The notes beneath the pieces are model-generated. The model ran no database searches. It saw nothing but the letters and a program-made list of their open reading frames with translations, and was not told where the DNA came from. The position numbers were made by a program, and so were the translations under genes. DNA of 8,682 nucleotides from Bryobacterales bacterium (GTDB taxonomy: Bacteria > Acidobacteriota > Terriglobia > Bryobacterales > Bryobacteraceae), in assembly GCA_003164075.1 (NCBI GenBank), contig PLRZ01000451.1, positions 7,983 to 16,664 on the forward strand, written 5' to 3'. Of this stretch, positions 5,000-8,682 are shown piece by piece; position 1 is the stretch's first letter; each line of letters opens with the position of its first letter.

Positions 5000-6793
5000 A
5001 TGTCAAAGGCGAAGACGCAAAAGACGCTTACCTCTCTGGCGCTGGGAGTTCTCTGCCTGGCGAGTATGGGGGACAGCTTTGCCGCGTCGCCCCTGAAGGT
5101 GGCGGGCGCCATTGGCGGCACGGTGCAGAACTCTCTCGGCGTTCCGCAGTTGGGCGCCACCGTCCTGCTGTACAACCGCCAGGACCGTCCCATTCAAAGG
5201 GTCCTGACCGATGCCAACGGCAAATTTCAGTTCGTGGGGCTGGCTCCCGACCATTACTCGCTAAAGGTCACCCTGGCGGCGTTTTTCCCGGCATTTGAGA
5301 AGGACATCCTGGTGCAGCCGGGAACCCGCAGCCTGATGGCGGTACACCTCAACAGCTTTTTCAGCACCATCCAACTGTCCTATCCGCCCATGGAGAACGG
5401 CAGCTTGATGACCGACGACTGGAAATGGGTTCTCCGCACGGCTACTTCCACGCGTCCGGTGATGCGCTTTGCCGGTGACCTGGACACGCAGTCCCCCGAC
5501 CCGGCGGCTCGCGCAGCGCTATTCTCCGATACCCGCGGCATCCTGACGCTTTCGGCCGGAGAGGGCGGCGCCACCACCGGGGCAGCCAATCAGGCGGACA
5601 TGGGTACGGCCTTCGCACTGGCCACTTCCATCCTGGGCAGCAGTACGTTGCAGGTGAGCGGCAACGTGGGAATCGGGTCGCAAACCGGCATTCCGGCGGC
5701 CGCGTTCCGCACTACTTACAGTCGCAATGTAATGGGCGGGAGCCCGCAGGTTTCCCTCACCATGCGCCAGTTGTTCCTTCCGGGGCGATTGGCCGCCGCG
5801 CTCTCGGGTTCGGAGAACGCCCTGCCCATGTTGCGGACTATGTCGGGCAGCTTCGACGATCACACCAGGCTGAGCGACGACATCACCCTGAAGTACGGCG
5901 TCACCATGGACACGGTCACGTTCCTCGACCGCCTCAACTACATAAGCCCTTACGCCCGTTTGACTTACGATTTTGGTGACGGCGCCAAGCTGGATGTCAC
6001 TTTCACTTCCGGGAACGCCCGGCCGGAACTGGCCTCCGAGCCTTCCGACGATGCCGACCTGCAGCGCGATGTGAATGCCCTGGGAATGTTCCCGCGCGTT
6101 TCGGTACTCGACGCCCGGACGCGGGTGCAGCGCGGCGATGAGTATGAGGCCACTTACTCCCGCAAGGTGGGTTCGCGGACTTACAGCGTCACCCTCGATC
6201 ACGAGTTGGTGACCAACGCGGCGCTGAACCTGGTGGGACCGGCCGGGGGCATCGAAGGCGTCGATATTCTGCCGGATGTTTTCTCCAACAGCTCGATTCT
6301 GGATGCCGGCAATTTTCACAGTTGGGGCTACACCGGGGCGGTCGCGCAGAAACTGGGCGAGCACGTTTTGCTGACCTTGATGTATGGCAGCGAGGGTGCG
6401 CTCATTGTCGACAATCGCGCGCCGGCTACCGGCAGTCCGGAAGAGTTGCGGGCCATGCTGCACGAGGCGCAGCGGCACGTTGCCACCTCCCGAATCGCCG
6501 CCACCGTGCCGTGGACCGGCACGCACGTAATCGCCAGCTACCAGTGGTCCACCGATCAGCGCTGGGCCACGCCGGGAAACGTCTATAGTACCGAGCCCGA
6601 TCGCGCCATGCCGGGGCTGAACATCTGCGTCCGCCAGCCACTGCCCGGGTTTGCCAGGCGCGTCGAAGCTACTGCCGACATCCGCAATATGCTGGCACAG
6701 GGTTACCTTCCCATGGGAATGGTGAGCGGCCAGCAATTGATGCTGGTCGAGACGCCCCGCTCTCTGCGCGGCGGTCTGGCGTTCATCTTCTAA
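5000..6793 (+). CDS. Outer-membrane protein with carboxypeptidase-regulatory-like domain
   Basis: A 597-aa protein. A signal peptide covers residues 1-28 with probable cleavage at SFA|AS. Residues about 36-118 form a CarboxypepD_reg-like beta-sandwich: GAIGGTVQNSLGVPQLGATV, then TDANGKFQFVGLAPDHYSLKV. A short segment with WKWVLRTATSTRPVMR (141-156) follows; I remember a similar W-x-WVLR motif in acidobacterial relatives. The remainder (about 190-597) has alternating amphipathic strands, many Gly/Ser/Thr turns, and ends in GGLAFIF. A C-terminal phenylalanine of this kind is the usual signal for BAM-dependent barrel insertion. No TonB box or plug domain is evident, so I call it a barrel-like outer-membrane protein rather than a TonB receptor. 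It lies 38 nt after the GWxTD gene and 5 nt before the next gene, so co-transcription is likely. No strong ribosome-binding site is seen. Confidence 0.75.
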   Translation: MSKAKTQKTLTSLALGVLCLASMGDSFAASPLKVAGAIGGTVQNSLGVPQLGATVLLYNRQDRPIQRVLTDANGKFQFVGLAPDHYSLKVTLAAFFPAFEKDILVQPGTRSLMAVHLNSFFSTIQLSYPPMENGSLMTDDWKWVLRTATSTRPVMRFAGDLDTQSPDPAARAALFSDTRGILTLSAGEGGATTGAANQADMGTAFALATSILGSSTLQVSGNVGIGSQTGIPAAAFRTTYSRNVMGGSPQVSLTMRQLFLPGRLAAALSGSENALPMLRTMSGSFDDHTRLSDDITLKYGVTMDTVTFLDRLNYISPYARLTYDFGDGAKLDVTFTSGNARPELASEPSDDADLQRDVNALGMFPRVSVLDARTRVQRGDEYEATYSRKVGSRTYSVTLDHELVTNAALNLVGPAGGIEGVDILPDVFSNSSILDAGNFHSWGYTGAVAQKLGEHVLLTLMYGSEGALIVDNRAPATGSPEELRAMLHEAQRHVATSRIAATVPWTGTHVIASYQWSTDQRWATPGNVYSTEPDRAMPGLNICVRQPLPGFARRVEATADIRNMLAQGYLPMGMVSGQQLMLVETPRSLRGGLAFIF

Positions 6794-6798
6794 TTCGC

Positions 6799-7506
6799 TT
6801 GCGCATAGACTCCCACGTCTGTTTTTCCAAGGACCATCCGCCCGCGCATTTGCACGCCATCCTGGCGCGCAATCGCTTCGATGGCGCCATCCTGGTAGTG
6901 GATGGCCCGGAGCTGCCGGACGCCGGCCCGCACATCGTAGGCATGGTCGTACGCCACGGCTCCGCGGACGGGCACGCGCTCGACCGGTATCGGAAACTGG
7001 AGCGTTTCCGCGGGATTTGCGCTTCCCTGGAGCACGGCATTCCGGCGGCGGCGGAAGAACTGGCGCGGCGCGGCATTCCGCTCGATATCGAGATGCGCCC
7101 GGCCGATTTCCCCACGTTTCTTCGCCTCGCCGAAAGCTTGCCCGATCTGCGGCTGGCCATCAATCGCCTGGCTCGCCCCGCGTTCCACCGGGGGCTCACC
7201 GAGGAATGGCTGCGCGGCATGGAATCGGCAGCCAGGCTGCCGCAAGTCTTCTGCAAGATCAGCGGCTTGCTGACGGAGGTGGAGCAGTTTCCCTGGTCGG
7301 CCGCGCCCATTCGCCCGTTCGTGCAGCATGCCCTGGCGGTCTTCGGCCCGAAGCGCCTGATGTTCGGCAGCGAATGGCCCGTGCGGCTGCCGGACGTCAC
7401 CTGGAAAGAAAGCCTGGCCGCTTTCACGCAATCCATCGGCGCGCAGTCGCTGGAAGTGCGGGAACAACTGCTGGGCGGCACGGCTGGCGATTTCTACGGA
7501 GTGTAG
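6799..7506 (+). CDS. Short amidohydrolase-2 family protein with altered active site
   Basis: A 235-aa TIM-barrel metal-dependent hydrolase homologue (amidohydrolase 2 / COG3618, the L-fuconolactonase-like group). Family landmarks are recognisable. IDSHVCF (3-9) corresponds to the usual HxH strand. LDIEMRP (95-101), then LAINRLARP (119-127), replaces the usual DHLGKP-type motif. VFCKISGLLTE (150-160) and RLMFGSEWPV (186-195) follow, then GGTAGDFYGV at the end. The second His of HxH is Cys8, the His of the DHLG motif is Arg123, and the Asp of GSDWP is Glu192. The protein is also shorter than the 270-300 aa I expect, mainly in the first half. The TTG start lies 5 nt after the previous stop and is the only start placing IDSH at the N-terminus. 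Translation probably depends on coupling. A non-catalytic or specialised role is inferred. Confidence 0.75.
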   Translation: MRIDSHVCFSKDHPPAHLHAILARNRFDGAILVVDGPELPDAGPHIVGMVVRHGSADGHALDRYRKLERFRGICASLEHGIPAAAEELARRGIPLDIEMRPADFPTFLRLAESLPDLRLAINRLARPAFHRGLTEEWLRGMESAARLPQVFCKISGLLTEVEQFPWSAAPIRPFVQHALAVFGPKRLMFGSEWPVRLPDVTWKESLAAFTQSIGAQSLEVREQLLGGTAGDFYGV

Positions 7507-7543
7507 GGTTCGCGTGGCGCTGGTCTACGCCGGCCTGATCGTA

Positions 7544-7559
7544 AGAACTCCTGATGTCG
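7544..7559 (-). repeat. Relic of the 81-bp repeat core
   Basis: Read on the minus strand, this segment is CGACATCAGGAGTTCT, which matches copy 1 of the dispersed repeat (its second hairpin, 68-83) at 15 of 16 positions. A weaker match continues around GGAATTGC (7563-7571) with a small length difference. It is best explained as a degenerate or partial third copy in the opposite orientation. Confidence 0.45.
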
Positions 7560-7629
7560 CCCCGCAATTCCAGCCCGGCGGGGAAAATGGGCTGAGCCAT
7601 TCCTTTCGATGGCGAGAGCTTCGTGGGTG

Positions 7630-7652
7630 GGGCAGGCGGTGCTCGCCTGCCC
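7630..7652. repeat. Perfect 9-bp-stem hairpin at the helicase breakpoint
   Basis: GGGCAGGCG (7630-7638) and CGCCTGCCC (7644-7652) are perfectly complementary around the loop GTGCT. The hairpin lies 123 bp after the amidohydrolase stop and 6 bp from the broken end of the helicase remnant. No T-run follows on either strand, so it is a poor classical terminator. A REP-like mobile hairpin is the more likely reading. The whole 7507-7658 gap contains only this element and the repeat relic. Confidence 0.6.
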
Positions 7653-7658
7653 TCGATC

Positions 7659-8090
7659 CTATTCGAGCAGCGGGCCTAGCTGCGCCGCGCTCGCTGCCCG
7701 CAAATTCCCGGCCGGCGAGATACACGCCGGGCGCGAGGAAGCCCGCGTAGTTTTCGCGCGCCTGGATACCGAACAGGTTCAAAAGTCCGGCTTGCCACTG
7801 GCCGATCAGCGATTTGGGCACGATCAGCAGGATGCGTTTCGCGCCCTCCGCGCGGCTTTGGGCGATCACCAGGCCGGCCTCGATCGTCTTTCCCAACCCG
7901 ACCTCGTCCGCCAGAATGCACCCGCCTTCGCGGAGACGCCGCAGCACAAAGATCACAGCGTCAATCTGGTGGGGTTGGGATCGATGCGCGCCTGCCGCTG
8001 GGCGGCCGCATAGCGCTCCCGGTCGTCCGGGCGGCGGATCCGGACCAGATCCTCGGCGAGAATACGCTGATTGAAGGCGTGGAGACTCAT
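7659..8090 (-). pseudogene. SNF2-family helicase remnant, frameshifted and 3'-truncated
   Basis: This is the N-terminus of a superfamily-2 SNF2/DEAD-like ATPase. The ATG at 8090 starts MSLHAFNQRILAEDLVRIRR and reaches IDPNP, then stops at 7953-7955 in that frame. The family sequence continues in another frame from 7974: PHQIDAVIFVLRRLREGG, the Walker A segment LADEVGLGKTIEAGL, VPKSLIGQWQ, and LAGREFAGSERGA. Restoring one C in the CCCC run (plus-strand G run 7971-7974) would rejoin them. Recognisable similarity stops near 7680, and a possible short tail ends at TAG 7659-7661. Proteins of this type usually run to many hundreds of residues, with motifs II-VI downstream, and none is present here. 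It is therefore a decayed gene, although the one-base shift alone could be an assembly error. Confidence 0.82.
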
Positions 8091-8206
8091 GATGCTGCGA
8101 CGGAATCATCATGATACCGGGTTTCGGCCGTCGGATCTTCTTGAAAGGCGCCGAAAGCGCACCGGGAAAGGTCCGAAAACCGAAGGGCACCCTGTGACGC
8201 TCGATT

Positions 8207-8638
8207 TCACGGGCGCAGCAACTGGAGATCCAAGTCCCGGAACTGCTCAAAACCCTTGTCCACGGTGGTCATCCGCATTTGCGCGGCGATAGAAAACGCC
8301 GCCAGAAACGCGTCGCCCACGAGTTTGTTGGTCGGCATCGCGTAGCTCAGCAGTTTCGGAAACACGGTATCGACCAAAGGCGGCTCCGCCGCGAACTCCA
8401 GCCGCTCGTCTTCCATCAGTTCCGCGACCAGGTCCCATGCCGCCGAAGCGGAAACGGCATACTTCCCCATGATCGTCCGGTTCCCAGGCAGACGCACCAA
8501 CGCCAACTGCACGAAGCGGCAAAGGACCGCTTCCCCCGGCGCGAGCCCGTCGAACCAGCGCAACGCGAGATCGTGGTGTTCGTGGTGGCGCACCAGCAGC
8601 GGCAACAGGACGTTGACGTCAACCAAACATCGCTTCAT
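8207..8638 (-). CDS. vapC: VapC-type PIN-domain toxin, second module
   Basis: A 143-aa PIN-domain protein, probably an endoribonuclease toxin. The N-terminus LVDVNVLLPLL (5-15) carries the first catalytic Asp (D7). LVGDAFLAAFSIA (107-119) supplies D109, and MTTVDKGFEQF (123-133) supplies D127. Size and motif spacing fit VapC. It differs clearly from the toxin at 2559-2993, so the two modules are not recent duplicates. The ATG start overlaps the end of an upstream frame by 20 nt, the usual antitoxin-toxin arrangement. Downstream on the same strand, 116 bp away, is the helicase remnant; nothing recognisable lies between them (8091-8206). Confidence 0.85.
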   Translation of the reverse strand: MKRCLVDVNVLLPLLVRHHEHHDLALRWFDGLAPGEAVLCRFVQLALVRLPGNRTIMGKYAVSASAAWDLVAELMEDERLEFAAEPPLVDTVFPKLLSYAMPTNKLVGDAFLAAFSIAAQMRMTTVDKGFEQFRDLDLQLLRP

Positions 8639-8682
8639 CGATTTGCTCCCGCGTCAGTTTCGTCATGGGGGGCGCGTGGGCA
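8619..8682 (-). CDS. 3' end of the probable antitoxin gene (partial)
   Basis: A frame entering from the window's right edge reads AHAPPMTKLTREQIDEAMFG and stops at TGA 8619-8621, inside the toxin gene and 20 nt past its ATG. The LTREQID segment looks like the C-terminal tail of a short antitoxin. Position, strand and overlap all fit a toxin-antitoxin pair. Only about 20 codons are visible, so the family cannot be named. The coding call rests on context as much as on sequence. Confidence 0.45.
   Translation of the reverse strand, partial: AHAPPMTKLTREQIDEAMFG

Noticed and set aside
5519..6736. Minus-strand ORF of 405 codons
   Set aside because: Antisense shadow of the outer-membrane protein gene with low-complexity composition.
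7630..7652. Rho-independent terminator for the envelope operon
   Set aside because: The stem is strong but no T-run follows on either strand, and it lies over 120 bp past the last stop; I list it as a repeat instead.

Overview
The window looks like a GC-rich chromosomal segment from an Acidobacteriota bacterium, probably close to Solibacter/Bryobacter. The best pointers are the GWxTD-domain protein, the paired carboxypeptidase-regulatory-like outer-membrane protein, frequent GTG/TTG starts, and dispersed hairpin-bearing intergenic repeats. This placement rests on remembered family distributions, because there is no rRNA gene or other taxonomic marker here.

Layout. (1) Positions 1-208 carry one copy of an 81-bp repeat and no gene. 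(2) A membrane glycosyltransferase of the ceramide-glucosyltransferase/HpnI type lies on the minus strand (209-1342). Divergent from it is an unusual ORF (1448-2236) that joins an ECF sigma region 2 to a complete DUF1992 (DnaJ-C28 conserved) domain; most of sigma region 4 is missing. (3) A VapBC toxin-antitoxin operon (2299-2993) follows. Its upstream region has three GCATC-type half-sites spaced 11 bp apart, inside a promoter that predicts a leaderless mRNA. (4) A second, collinear copy of the 81-bp repeat (3004-3084) closes this roughly 3-kb block.

(5) A strong sigma-70-type promoter (TTGACC-17-TAAAAT, 3198-3226) precedes a probable three-gene envelope operon. It encodes a secreted GWxTD protein, an outer-membrane protein with an N-terminal carboxypeptidase-regulatory-like domain, and a short amidohydrolase-2 homologue. 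The last has lost several hallmark active-site residues and may be a pseudoenzyme. (6) A repeat-rich intergenic stretch (7507-7658), with a 9-bp-stem hairpin and a relic of the repeat core, abuts a decayed SNF2-type helicase gene on the minus strand, which is frameshifted and 3'-truncated. (7) Upstream of that on the minus strand lie a second PIN-domain toxin and the 3' end of its probable antitoxin, which runs off the window.

The most novel-looking item is the sigma2-DUF1992 fusion. The most coherent functional unit is the GWxTD / outer-membrane-protein operon. The remaining content (two TA modules, repeats, helicase remnant) fits a genome with active gene turnover. No CRISPR array, transposase, phage gene, rRNA or tRNA was recognised.
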